Below are positions 33,712 through 45,198 of a DNA stretch of 64,000 nucleotides, piece by piece; positions within the stretch are counted from its first letter, which is position 1; every line of letters starts with the position of its first letter. Where the stretch lies: positions 48,899,348-48,963,347 of the forward strand of contig OX344764.1 of assembly GCA_947034895.1 (NCBI GenBank), in the 5' to 3' direction. The notes beneath the pieces are model-generated. The model was given only the letters and a program-made list of their open reading frames with translations, had not been told where the DNA came from and did no database searches. The position numbers were made by a program, and so were the translations under genes. The DNA comes from Rhytidiadelphus loreus. Lineage: Eukaryota > Streptophyta > Bryopsida > Hypnales > Hylocomiaceae.

Positions 33712-36700
33712 CTCCCACTTTGCAAGTGGTCAAAGGCGCGAAGGCCCATCCTCTCAATCAAGTTTTGGTGTTGTGGCTTCCCAAGGGACTTGGTCAGCAC
33801 ATCAGCAACCATAGCTTGGGTAGGCACATACTTGAGCTCAATCACCTCAGCCTCCACTCGTTCACGAATGAAATGGTGTTGCACATCAATGTGCTTCGTC
33901 CGAGAGTGGTGGGTGGGATTCTTGGCCAAAGCAATGGCTCCTTGGTTGTCACACAAGATTGGTGTGCTCTCCACTTGGTCAAGGCCAACATCAGCCAAGA
34001 GTTGCCTCAACCAAATGGCCTCCTTGGTGCATTGGCTCATGGCCATGTATTCCGCCTCCGTTGTAGAAAGAGCTATGGTGGGCTGCCTCTTGGAATTCCA
34101 AGTAATGGCACCCACTCCAAGCATAAACACGTAACCGGTGGTGGATCTCCTATCCGCCTCATCACCCGCCCAATCCGCATCACAAAAGCCATGCAACTTC
34201 AGCCCATTGGCACCTCCAAGTTGCAACTTCAGCCCAAGTGTGCCTTGAAGGTACCTCATCACCCTCTTCACCGCAGCCCAATGCTTGGGGCCATACTTGG
34301 AGGTGTGTTGACTCACAACACTCACCGGAAAGGCCAAATCAGGCCTTGTGGCTACCATGGCATACATCAAACAACCCACCGCTGCCTTGTAAGGCACACC
34401 ATGCATTTCAGCCCTCACTTCATCCAATTCAGCATCCGTGAGCTTGGGCAACTTCCCATGACTCTCAAGTGGTGTACCTATGGCTTTGCACTCCTCCATG
34501 TTGAACCTCTTGAGAATTTCTTCAAGGTACTTGCGTTGGCTCATAGTGATGGTGCGGGCAGCCCTATCCCTTTTGAACTCCACTCCAAGGCAATACTTCA
34601 ACTCTCCAAGATCCGTCATCTCATACTCCTTCTTGAGCATATCCTTCACTTCAAGCATCTTGGTCATGCTACTTGCAAGGAGGATCAGATCATCCACATA
34701 GAGGATCACAATCACCAAATGCTCACCACTTTGCATGGTGTACAAAGAGTGATCAGCATAGCCTCTTTGGAAGCCCTTCCTTGCAAACATAGCATCAATA
34801 TCCCTATACCAAGCTCTCCCCGATTGCTTCAATCCGGGAAGGGCCTTCTTCAACTTGCACTTGAGATGCCCTTGGCCTTCTTGCACAAAGCCTAGGGGCT
34901 GATCCATGTAGATGACCTCCTCCAACTTGGGGTTGAGAAAGGCCGTCTTCACATCCATTTGGTGCATCTCCAAGTCCATGGCTGCCCCAATACTCACAAT
35001 GCACCTAATGGTGCTAAACTTGGCAACGGGGGCAAAGGTCTCATTGAAATCCACCCCTTCCACTTGAGAAAACCCCCTAGCAACCAGCCTTGCCTTGTAC
35101 CTCAAAATGTGACCCAAAGCATCCCTTTTGGTGGAGAAAACCCACTTACAACCCACACTTGATCTCTTGGAAGGGAGGGGTGCAAGATCCCATGTGCCTT
35201 TGTCAATGAGGGCCTTGTACTCCTCTTGCATGGCCAACTCCCACTTGCTTGCATCTTCACAATTCAGCACCTCTCCAAGTGTAGATGGATCTCCAAGGAA
35301 AGCCACATTGGCTTGATCTTCCCTTTGTGGAGGAAGAATGTGATTCAGCCACCAATCTCCAAGGGGCTTGCGGGTCCTTGTTGGATAACGGGGCTCCTCC
35401 ACGGTCTGATCTTGCTCTTCCATGGGCTGATCTTCATCTCCCGAGGGCTGATCATGCTCTTGCACCCTTGGTGAAGTGCTTGGAGAAGGAATTGCTGATC
35501 TCTTCACTTGGGGTGTGGCCACCTTCTTCTTGGGCTCCACCAAGTCTTCATCTTCCCCTCCTTGCTCTTGCTCTTCATCTTCATCTTCTAGGTGCACTCT
35601 TGGAGTTGTGCCCACCTTTTGGGCTGGTCCTCCATTGCTCCCACTTGGGCTCATCTCCAAGAGCTTGGGATCAGCACCTCCATCCTCCAAGAAGGTCACA
35701 TCTCGACTCTTGATGATCTTCTTGCTCTCCACACACATCAGCCTATAAGCCTTGGTGCCCTCACAATAGCCAAGGAAAAGACACTTGATGCCCTTGGCAT
35801 CCAACTTGGTCCTCTTGGCCCTTGGAACCAAGGCATAGGCAATGCACCCAAAAATGCGCATGTGAGACACATGGGGCCTAATCCCACTCCAAGCTTCTTG
35901 GGGTGTCATGCTTGTCAAGGCTTGTGTGGGGCACCGGTTCCTTGTATAAACCGCTGTAGACACCGCCTCACCCCAAAGCTCAAACTTCAGCCCTTGAGCA
36001 TGAATCATGGACCTTGCCATCTCCACAATGGTGCGATTTGCACGCTCCGCTACGCCGTTTTGTTGAGGGGTGTAAGGTGCTGATGTGTGGTGCTCAATGC
36101 CATGGGCCTTCAAGGACTCCTCAAAGGCCTTGGACACATACTCCCCTCCATTATCCGACCGCAGCACCTTCACCTTGCAATCTGATTGGGCCTCCACAAG
36201 GGCCTTCCAAGTCTCAAAACGCCCAAACACCTCACTCTTGCACTTCAGCATATACACCCACACCTTGCGTGAGAAATCATCAATAAATGTCACAAAATAC
36301 CTTGCTCCTCCTATGGTGGTGGTCTTCATTGGCCCGCACACATCGGAATGCACAAGCTCCAATGGCTTGGTGGCCCGGGTTGCCCCATCCTTGGGGAAGG
36401 GCTGCCTTGCTAGCTTGCCCTCAATGCACCCCTTGCACACCATTGAACTCCAATCATGCTTGCAAGAAGAGAGGTTCAGCCCCTTCACAATGTGTTGGAG
36501 GCTCTTCATGCTCTTCACATTCAAGTGTCCAAGCCTCCTATGCCAAAGCTCCACAAGGTCTCCATGGGCTGATCCTTGGGCAACACATGCCAAGGAGGTG
36601 CCATTCACCTTGGTGAAGTGGAGGAGGTACAAATTGCCCTCACGAGGGGCTGATGCAATCAACACTCCACTTGGTGACCTCACAACACAACCCACATTGT

Positions 36701-37670
36701 TAAAATACACTTTCAAACCTCCCAAAGACAATTTGCTCACCGAAAGCAAGTTGGCATGCAACTTGGGGACATGGAGGGCCTCATGGATCTGAATCCTCTT
36801 GGTCTCCCCCTTCACTTGCACCTCCACAATGATGGTCCCCATGCCAAGGGCCTCCACCATGCCATTGTCTCTCAAATAAATCTTCTTCCCCAAAATGGGT
36901 TGATAGGTGTGGAAGGCATCTCTATGGCTGGTCATGTGTTGAGTGGCCCCCGAATCCACAATCCATGTAAACATGGTGGCCTTGTCCCCTCCTCCTTGGG
37001 TGGCAAAAGCAAAATCCTCCTCCTCCTCCTCCTCTTTGGAGGCTTGGTGTGCACTCTCCTTGCCTTTGGCTTGGCTGACCTTGCAATGCCTAGCAATGTG
37101 GCCTGATTTGCCACACTTGAAGCATGTCCTTGTCTCCTTGAACTCCTTGGTGGTGCCTCCTTTGCCATGTCTTGACACAAGGGCTGATCCCTCTCCTTGG
37201 GACTCATTCTCCTTGCGCTTGGTCACCTCATGCATCAAGCGTGCCGTCACAAACTCCATGGTCAGCTCCTTCATAGGCCTTGTCTCCAATGCGGTGATGA
37301 GGAACTCATAAGACGGTGGCAAGCTCTCCAACAAGGTCATCACCATATCTCCATCCGTCACGGGCACCTCCAAACAAGCCAACTCATCCGCAAGGGCCTT
37401 GATCTTGTTGACATGGTCCAACAAGTCATCCTCCTCTTGCATCTTGCTAGTGAAGAACTTGCGCCTAAGAAAGAGGATGTTGGAGAGGCTCTTGGTCTCA
37501 TGGATGTTGCAAAGGGTGGTCCATGCTTGGGCTGGTCCTTTGCAATGGCGAATGTGTGCAATTTGCCGGTCCACAAGGTTGATGGCAAGGAGAGCAAAGG
37601 CCTTCTTCTCCTTCCTCTCAAACGCCTTCTTGGTGTTGAGATCAGCATCTGCACTTGGAGCCTCCTCACT
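33712..37670 (-). pseudogene. Copia gag to pol (reverse), longer second copy
   Basis: Copy of 25197-28542 but continuing about 613 bp further into gag, past the CTCCT site, which is uninterrupted here. The frame is open from 37574 leftwards. It is cut in gag by LTR 10 after TCACT. It carries HIRHCKGPAQAW in gag. Differences from the left copy start to the right of about 36.41 kb (27.90 kb in the left copy). Confidence 0.9.
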
Positions 37671-37926
37671 TGTTGAAGAACATGTACATATTGTTGTAGA
37701 CTATGTACATTCAGCCCTAGGAGTAGTGTTAGACTCTTAGTTAGACTTAGAGTCTCTTGGGTATTGCTTGTAGTCAAAGGCAGCCCATGGTGATTAGTTA
37801 TCCCATAATGTATGTGGATAACTAGTGAAAGGCTTCTACCTTATGTACAACCCACTCAAGGGGTTTGGCATCTTCCTACCATCTAAGTAAAGCCTTTCTT
37901 CCATTGAATACTTTGTAATCTCAATA
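37671..37926 (+). repeat. LTR 10 (5' LTR of element G)
   Basis: 256 bp. Differs from LTR 11 at 7 sites by eye but from LTR 15 (60737) at only one. Left flank TCACT does not match the CTCCT after LTR 11. Confidence 0.9.
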
Positions 37927-37940
37927 GGTTATGGGCCCAC
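37927..37940 (+). other. Primer-binding site, copia half-tRNA type
   Basis: GGTTATGGGCCCAC begins at the first base after the LTR. It is complementary to the anticodon arm of plant initiator tRNA-Met, not to its 3' end. Equivalent sites lie at 22272, 28799 and 60993 (plus) and at 44930-44943 (minus). Confidence 0.8.
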
Positions 37941-38909
37941 GCACTTGGAGTTGCGTTTGAGGGAGAAGTTCAAATCATTTGGAGGAGATCTTGGAGCTTG
38001 GGGAGCAACTAGCCATTTGTCACTTTGTCACCTACAAACCATATGGTGTAAGTCAAAAACAAAAACAAACTTTGGAGTGAATTTTTTTTTACAAAAGAAG
38101 GAAGTGTTTTGTTCTTTTCTTGGACATTTGTTGGCTGGTTTGTGAGGTTTTGAGTACATTTTGGGTGTGAGTTTGCTCATGGTAGTAATCAGACCTAGTG
38201 AGGGCTGATTTGTGCTCCAATTTTGAGTTTGTGCTTAGAGGTGTACATTGGGAGCCCATTGAGGCTGATTGTGCACTTGGGTGCCTTGTGGATTGTGATT
38301 TGGCAAATTGCAATCTAGTGAGAGTAATTTATGAGCCTTGGAAGCATTTTTTTGTTGCTTGAGGCATTTGCCATCCATTGTGGGCTGATTAGTGCCCTTG
38401 TGAGTGTGTGAGGCGAATTAGTGGACTTGGTGAATCCAAGAGGGCTGAATTGTGCTCTTGTGAGATTTGTGGAGCCAATTAGGGTTCTTTTGTGTTTTGG
38501 TGATCCAACTAGGGTTGTTGGAGACCAATGTTGCCCTTGTGGTGTGAATTGTGAGTAGTAGCTCCATCTAGGGCTGATTGCAAGTCTTGAGCTTCTTAGG
38601 GTGTGGAGTACCCAATTTGGGAGGAGCATTGGAAGTGTGTTTGCTGATTTGAACTAGCACTTGCCCATGATGTGGATGTGGTGATTTTGAGCTTCATTAG
38701 GGTCTGAATTTGTGTTTAGAGGAGTCCTTGCACTTGTGAGGAGTGTTTGGTGGATCTTAGGGTGTGAAGGATCTTTGGAGGTGCTTGGAAGGGCTGATTG
38801 GTGTCATTTCAGCCCAATTGGCTTCCAAGTGCTTCATTGGAGGCTGAATTGAGTTTGTGAACTCTTGGAGACACTTGGGAGGCTGCCAACAAGTGGGAGG
38901 TGCTCCATC

Positions 38910-41900
38910 ATGGCATCAAGTGGAGGAGAAGGCGTGCGCATCATTGACAAGTTCAATGGGGAGAACTTTGGCATGTGGAAGTTCAAGATGGAGATGATCC
39001 TTGCGGAGAAGGACTTGTGGGAGGTGGTGGATGGGAGTGAGGAGGCTCCAAGTGCAGATGCTGATCTCAACACCAAGAAGGCGTTTGAGAGGAAGGAGAA
39101 GAAGGCCTTTGCTCTCCTTGCCATCAACCTTGTGGACCGGCAAATTGCACACATTCGCCATTGCAAAGGACCAGCCCAAGCATGGACCACCCTTTGCAAC
39201 ATCCATGAGACCAAGAGCCTCTCTAACATCCTCTTTCTTAGGCGCAAGTTCTTCACTAGCAAGATGCAAGAGGAGGATGACTTGTTGGACCATGTCAACA
39301 AGATCAAGGCCCTTGCGGATGAGTTGGCTTGTTTGGAGGTGCCCGTGACGGATGGAGATATGGTGATGACCTTGTTGGAGAGCTTGCCACCGTCTTATGA
39401 GTTCCTCATCACCGCATTGGAGACAAGGCCTATGAAGGAGCTAACCATGGAGTTTGTCACGGCACGCTTGATGCATGAGGTGACCAAGCGCAAGGAGAAT
39501 GAGTCCCAAGGAGAGGGATCAGCCCTTGTGTCAAGACATGGCAAAGGAGGCAACACCAAGGAGTTCAAGGAGACAAGGACATGCTTCAAGTGTGGCAAAT
39601 CAGGCCACATTGCTAGGCATTGCAAGGTCAGCCAAGCCAAAGGCAAGGAGAGTGCACACCAAGCCTCCAAAGAGGAGGAGGAGGAGGATTTTGCTTTTGC
39701 CACCCAAGGAGGAGGGGACAAGGCCAACATGTTTACATGGATTGTGGATTCGGGGGCCACTCAACACATGACCAGCCATAGAGATGCCTTCCACACCTAT
39801 CAACCCATTTTGGGGAAGAAGATTTATTTGGGAGACAATGGCATGGTGGAGGCCCTTGGCATGGGGACCATCATTGTGGAGGTGCAAGTGAAGGGGGAGA
39901 CCAAGAGGATTCAGATCCATGAGGCCCTCCATGTCCCCAAGTTGCATGCCAACTTGCTTTCGGTGAGCAAATTGTCTTTGGGAGGGTTGAAAGTGCATTT
40001 TAACAATGTGGGTTGTGTTGTGAGGTCACCAAGTGGAGTGTTGATTGCATCAGCCCCTCGTGAGGGCAATTTGTACCTCCTCCACTTCACCAAGGTGAAT
40101 GGCACCTCCTTGGCATGTGTTGCCCAAGGATCAGCCCATGGAGACCTTGTGGAGCTTTGGCATAGGAGGCTTGGACACTTGAATGTGAAGAGCATGAAGA
40201 GCCTCCAACACCTAGTGAAGGGGCTGAACCTCTCTTCTTGCAAGCATGATTGGAGTTCAATGGTGTGCAAGGGGTGCATTGAGGGCAAACAAGCAAGGCA
40301 GCCCTTCCCCAAGGATGGGGCAACCCGGGCCACCAAGCCATTGGAGCTTGTGCATTCCGATGTGTGCGGGCCAATGAAGACCACCACCATAGGAGGAGCA
40401 AGGTATTTTGTGACATTTATTGATGATTTCTCACGCAAGGTGTGGGTGTATATGCTGAAGTGCAAGAGTGAGGTGTTTGGGCGTTTTGAGACTTGGAAGG
40501 CCCTTGTGGAGGCCCAATCGGATTGCAAGGTGAAGGTGCTGCGGTCGGATAATGGAGGGGAGTATGTGTCCAAGGCCTTTGAGGAGTACTTGAAGGCCCA
40601 TGGCATTGAGCACCACACATCAGCACCTTACACCCCTCAACAAAACGGTGTAGCGGAGCGTGCAAATCGCACCATTGTGGAGATGGCAAGGTCCATGATT
40701 CATGCTCAAGGGCTGAAGTTTGAGCTTTGGGGTGAGGCGGTGTCTACAGCGGTTTATACAAGGAACCGGTGCCCCACACAAGCCTTGACAAGCATGACAC
40801 CCCAAGAAGCTTGGAGTGGGATTAGGCCCCATGTGTCTCACATGCGCATTTTTGGGTGCATTGCCTATGCCTTGGTTCCAAGTGCCAAGAGGACCAAGTT
40901 GGATGCCAAGGGCATCAAGTGTCTTTTCCTTGGCTATTGTGAGGGCACCAAGGCTTATAGGCTGATGTGTGTGGAGAGCAAGAAGATCATCAAGAGTCGA
41001 GATGTGACCTTCTTGGAGGATGGAGGTGTTGATCCCAAGCTCTTGGAGATGAGCCCAAGTGGGAGCAATGGAGGACCAGCCCAAAAGGTGGGCACAACTC
41101 CAAGAGTGCACCTAGAAGATGAAGATGAAGAGCAAGAGCAAGGAGGGGAAGATGAAGACTTGGTGGAGCCCAAGAAGAAGGTGGCCACACCCCAAGTGAA
41201 GAGATCAGCAATTCCTTCTCCAAGCACTTCACCAAGGGTGCAAGAGCATGATCAGCCCTTGGGAGATGAAGATCAGCCCATGGAAGAGCAAGATCAGACC
41301 GTGGAGGAGCCCCGTTATCCAACGAGGACCCGCAAGCCCCTTGGAGATTGGTGGCTGAATCACATTCTTCCTCCACAAAGTGAAGATCAAGCCAATGTGG
41401 CTTTCCTTGGAGATCCATCTACACTTGGAGAGGTGCTGAATTGTGAAGATGCAAGCAAGTGGGAGTTGGCCATGCAAGAGGAGTACAAGGCCCTCATTGA
41501 CAAAGGCACATGGGATCTTGCACCCCTCCCTTCCAAGAAATCAAGTGTGGGTTGTAAGTGGGTTTTCTCCACCAAAAGGGATGCTTTGGGTCACATTTTG
41601 AGGTACAAGGCAAGGTTGGTTGCTAGGGGTTTTTCTCAAGTGGAAGGGGTGGATTTCAATGAGACCTTTGCCCCCGTTGCCAAGTTTAGCACCATTAGGT
41701 GCATTGTGAGTATTGGGGCAGCCATGGACTTGGAGATGCACCAAATGGATGTGAAGACGGCCTTTCTCAACCCCAAGTTGGAGGAGGTCATCTACATGGA
41801 TCAGCCCCTAGGCTTTGTGCAAGAAGGCCAAGGGCATCTCAAGTGCAAGTTGAAGAAGGCCCTTCCCGGATTGAAGCAATCGGGGAGAGCTTGGTATAGG

Positions 41901-43061
41901 GATATTGATGCTATGTTTGCAAGGAAGGGCTTCCAAAGAGGCTATGCTGATCACTCTTTGTACACCATGCAAAGTGGTGAGCATTTGGTGATTGTGATCC
42001 TCTATGTGGATGATCTGATCCTCCTTGCAAGTAGCATGACCAAGATGCTTGAAGTGAAGGATATGCTCAAGAAGGAGTATGAGATGACGGATCTTGGAGA
42101 GTTGAAGTATTGCCTTGGAGTGGAGTTCAAGAGGGATAGGGCTGCCCGCACCATTACTATGAGCCAACGCAAGTACCTTGAAGAGATTCTCAAGAGGTTC
42201 AACATCGAGGAGTGCAAAGCCATAGGTACACCACTTGAGACACATGGGAAGTTGCCCAAGCTCACGGATGCTGAATTTGAAGAGGTGAGGGCTGAAATGC
42301 ATGGTGTGCCTTACAAGGCAGCGGTGGGTTGTTTGATGTATGCCATGGTAGCCACAAGACCTGATTTGGCCTTTCCGGTGAGTGTTGTGAGTCAACACAC
42401 CTCCAAGTATGGCCCCAAGCATTGGGCTGCGGTGAAGAGGGTGATGAGGTACCTTCAAGGCACACTTGGGCTGAAGTTGCAACTTGGAGGTGCCAATGGG
42501 CTAAAGTTGCATGGCTTTTGTGATGCGGATTGGGCGGGTGATGAGGCGGATAGGAGATCCACCACCGGCTACGTGTTTATGCTTGGAGTGGGTGCCATTA
42601 CTTGGAATTCCAAGAGGCAGCCCACCATAGCTCTTTCTACAACGGAGGCGGAATACATGGCCATGAGCCAATGCACCAAGGAGGCCATTTGGTTGAGGCA
42701 ACTCTTGGCTGATGTTGGCCTTGTCCAAGTGGAGAGCACACCAATCTTGTGTGACAACCAAGGAGCCATTGCTTTGGCCAAGAATCCCACCCACCACTCT
42801 CGGACGAAGCACATTGATGTGCAACACCATTTCATTCGTGAACGAGTGGAGGCTGAGGTGATTGAGCTCAAGTATGTGCCTACCCAAGCTATGGTTGCTG
42901 ATGTGTTGACCAAGTCCCTTGGGAAGCCACAACACCACAACTTGATTGAGAAGATGGGCCTTCGCGCCTTTGACCACTTGCAAAGTGGGAGTGTTGAAGA
43001 TCATGTACATATTGTTGTAGACTATGTACATTCAGCCCTAGGAGTAGTGTTAGACTCTTAG
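38910..43061 (+). CDS. Copia gag-pol polyprotein, intact frame
   Basis: 1,383 aa from ATG 38910 (an upstream in-frame ATG exists at 38865; 38910 matches the conserved MASSGGEG start). Domains in order: gag with zinc knuckle CFKCGKSGHIARHC (about 230), aspartic protease WIVDSGATQHM (about 280), integrase zinc region HRRLGH/CKGC (about 425-470), integrase core with D, D and E in DVCGPM, SDNGGEY and NGVAERANR, acidic linker, RT with MDVKTAFLN and YVDDLILLAS, and RNase H with DADWAGD, TEAEYMAM and DNQGAIAL. The last 23 codons lie in the 3' LTR. All catalytic motifs look intact. LTR and TSD evidence shows the 5' half belongs to element G and the 3' half to element F, so it is a recombinant that happens to keep the frame. 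Confidence 0.9.
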   Translation: MASSGGEGVRIIDKFNGENFGMWKFKMEMILAEKDLWEVVDGSEEAPSADADLNTKKAFERKEKKAFALLAINLVDRQIAHIRHCKGPAQAWTTLCNIHETKSLSNILFLRRKFFTSKMQEEDDLLDHVNKIKALADELACLEVPVTDGDMVMTLLESLPPSYEFLITALETRPMKELTMEFVTARLMHEVTKRKENESQGEGSALVSRHGKGGNTKEFKETRTCFKCGKSGHIARHCKVSQAKGKESAHQASKEEEEEDFAFATQGGGDKANMFTWIVDSGATQHMTSHRDAFHTYQPILGKKIYLGDNGMVEALGMGTIIVEVQVKGETKRIQIHEALHVPKLHANLLSVSKLSLGGLKVHFNNVGCVVRSPSGVLIASAPREGNLYLLHFTKVNGTSLACVAQGSAHGDLVELWHRRLGHLNVKSMKSLQHLVKGLNLSSCKHDWSSMVCKGCIEGKQARQPFPKDGATRATKPLELVHSDVCGPMKTTTIGGARYFVTFIDDFSRKVWVYMLKCKSEVFGRFETWKALVEAQSDCKVKVLRSDNGGEYVSKAFEEYLKAHGIEHHTSAPYTPQQNGVAERANRTIVEMARSMIHAQGLKFELWGEAVSTAVYTRNRCPTQALTSMTPQEAWSGIRPHVSHMRIFGCIAYALVPSAKRTKLDAKGIKCLFLGYCEGTKAYRLMCVESKKIIKSRDVTFLEDGGVDPKLLEMSPSGSNGGPAQKVGTTPRVHLEDEDEEQEQGGEDEDLVEPKKKVATPQVKRSAIPSPSTSPRVQEHDQPLGDEDQPMEEQDQTVEEPRYPTRTRKPLGDWWLNHILPPQSEDQANVAFLGDPSTLGEVLNCEDASKWELAMQEEYKALIDKGTWDLAPLPSKKSSVGCKWVFSTKRDALGHILRYKARLVARGFSQVEGVDFNETFAPVAKFSTIRCIVSIGAAMDLEMHQMDVKTAFLNPKLEEVIYMDQPLGFVQEGQGHLKCKLKKALPGLKQSGRAWYRDIDAMFARKGFQRGYADHSLYTMQSGEHLVIVILYVDDLILLASSMTKMLEVKDMLKKEYEMTDLGELKYCLGVEFKRDRAARTITMSQRKYLEEILKRFNIEECKAIGTPLETHGKLPKLTDAEFEEVRAEMHGVPYKAAVGCLMYAMVATRPDLAFPVSVVSQHTSKYGPKHWAAVKRVMRYLQGTLGLKLQLGGANGLKLHGFCDADWAGDEADRRSTTGYVFMLGVGAITWNSKRQPTIALSTTEAEYMAMSQCTKEAIWLRQLLADVGLVQVESTPILCDNQGAIALAKNPTHHSRTKHIDVQHHFIRERVEAEVIELKYVPTQAMVADVLTKSLGKPQHHNLIEKMGLRAFDHLQSGSVEDHVHIVVDYVHSALGVVLDS

Positions 43062-43247
43062 TTAGACTTAGAGTCTCTTGGGTATTGCTTGTAGTCAAAG
43101 GCAGCCCATGGTGTTTAGTTATCCCATAATGTATGTGGATAACTAGTGAAAGGCTTCTACCTTATGTTCCACCCACTCATTGGGTTTGGTATCTTCCTAC
43201 CATCTAAGTAAAGCCTTTCTTCCATTGAATACTTTGTAATCTCAATA
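42992..43247 (+). repeat. LTR 11 (3' LTR of element F)
   Basis: 256 bp, preceded by GCAAAGTGGGAG and followed by target duplicate CTCCT at 43248-43252. Confidence 0.92.
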
Positions 43248-44943
43248 CTCCTTGCCTTTGGCTTGGCTGACCTTGCAATGCCTAGCAATGTGGCCTGATT
43301 TGCCACACTTGAAGCATGTCCTTGTCTCCTTGAACTCCTTGGTGGTGCCTCCTTTGCCATGTCTTGACACAAGGGCTGATCCCTCTCCTTGGGACTCATT
43401 CTCCTTGCGCTTGGTCACCTCATGCATCAAGCGTGCCGTCACAAACTCCATGGTCAGCTCCTTCATAGGCCTTGTCTCCAATGCGGTGATGAGGAACTCA
43501 TAAGACGGTGGCAAGCTCTCCAACAAGGTCATCACCATATCTCCATCCGTCACGGGCACCTCCAAACAAGCCAACTCATCCGCAAGGGCCTTGATCTTGT
43601 TGACATGGTCCAACAAGTCATCCTCCTCTTGCATCTTGCTAGTGAAGAACTTGCGCCTAAGAAAGAGGATGTTGGAGAGGCTCTTGGTCTCATGGATGTT
43701 GCAAAGGGTGGTCCATGCTTGGGCTGGTCCTTTGCAATGGCGAATGTGTGCAATTTGCCGGTCCACAAGGTTGATGGCAAGGAGAGCAAAGGCCTTCTTC
43801 TCCTTCCTCTCAAACGCCTTCTTGGTGTTTAGATCAGCATCTTCACTTGGAGGCTCCTCACTCCCATCCACCACCTCCCACAAGTCCTTCTCCGCAAGGA
43901 TCATCTCCATCTTGAACTTCCACATGCCAAAGTTCTCCCCATTGAACTTGTCAATGATGCGCACGCCTTCTCCTCCACTTGATGCCATGATGGAGCACCT
44001 CCCACTTGTTGGCAGCCTCCCAATGTGTCTCCAAGAGTTCACAAACTCAATTCAGCCTCCAATGAAGCACTTGGAAGCCAATTGGGCTGAAATGACACCA
44101 ATCAGCCCTTCCAAGCACCTCCAAAGATCCTTCACACCCTAAGATCAACCAAACACTCCTCACAAGTGCAAGGACTCCTCTCCACACAAATTCAGACCCT
44201 AATGAAGTTCAAAATCACCACATGCACATCATGGGCAAGTGCTACTTCAAATCAGCAAACACACTTCCAATGCTCCTCCCAAATTGGGTACTCCACACCC
44301 TAAGAAGCTCAAGACTTGCAATCAGCCCTAGATGGAGCTACTACTCACAATTCACACCACAAGGACAACATTGGTCTCCAACAACCCTAATTGGCTCCAC
44401 AAATCTCACAAGAGCACAATTCAGCCCTCTTGGATTCACCAAGTCCACTAATTCGCCTCACACACTCACAAGGGCACTAATCAGCCCACAATGGATGGCA
44501 AATGCCTCAAGCAACAAAAAAAATGCTTCCAAGGCTCACAAATTACTCTCACTAGATTGCAATTTGCCAAATCACAATCCACAATGCACCCAAGTGCACA
44601 ATCAGCCTCAATGGGCTCCCAATGTACACCTCTAAGCACAAACTCAAAATTGGAGCACAAATCAGCCCTCACTAGGTCTGATTACTACCATGAGCAAACT
44701 CACACCCAAAATGTACTCAAAACCTCACAAACCAGCCAACAAATGTCCAAGAAAAGAACAAAAACACTTGCTTCTTTTGTAAAAAAAATTCACTCCCAAG
44801 TTTGTTTTTGTTTTTGACTTACACCATATGGTTTGTAGGTGACAAAGTGACAAATGGCTAGTTGCTCCCCAAGCTCCAAGATCTCCTCCAAATGATTTGA
44901 ACTTCTCCCTCAAACGCAACTCCAAGTGCGTGGGCCCATAACC
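43248..44943 (-). pseudogene. Copia gag N-terminal part and leader (reverse)
   Basis: Continues the body broken at 28542. gag runs from ATG near 43987 leftwards to the zinc knuckle. The leader follows, with the reverse primer site at 44930-44943. gag has EEPPSEDADLN where other copies have EEAPSADADLN. Confidence 0.9.
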
Positions 44944-45198
44944 TATTGAGATTACAAAGTATTCAATGGAAGAAAGGCTTACTTAGATGGTAGGAAGATA
45001 CCAAACCCCTTGAGTGGGTTGAACATAAGGTAGAAGCCTTTCACTAGTTATCCACATACATTATGGGATAACTAATCACCATGGGCTGCGTTTGACTACA
45101 AGCAATACCCAAGAGACTCTAAGTCTAACTAAGAGTCTAACACTACTCCTAGGGCTGAATGTACATAGTCTACAACAATATGTACATGATCTTCAACA
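44944..45198 (-). repeat. LTR 12 (5' LTR of the outer minus element)
   Basis: 255 bp (one T missing). Right flank GGAAT is host DNA; no matching duplicate left of LTR 1 or LTR 3. Confidence 0.9.

Larger units (their letters stand above)
21224..45198. mobile_element. 24-kb nest of one Ty1/copia LTR-retrotransposon family
   Basis: Contiguous mosaic of at least five elements in both orientations. The family has a 256-bp LTR (TGTTGA...TCAATA), a primer site GGTTATGGGCCCAC directly after the 5' LTR, a leader of about 980 nt, gag-pol in one frame, and a polypurine tract GCAAAGTGGGAG just before the 3' LTR. The order gag, protease, integrase, RT, RNase H makes it Ty1/copia. Segments are listed separately. 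Most junctions fall exactly at LTR termini, so they arose by integration rather than random breakage. Confidence 0.9.

Noticed and set aside
21224..45198. A simple LTR 1 to LTR 12 outer element with target duplication
   Set aside because: Left flank (GTGAGA) and right flank (GGAAT) do not match, and LTR 1 is far more diverged than LTR 12.
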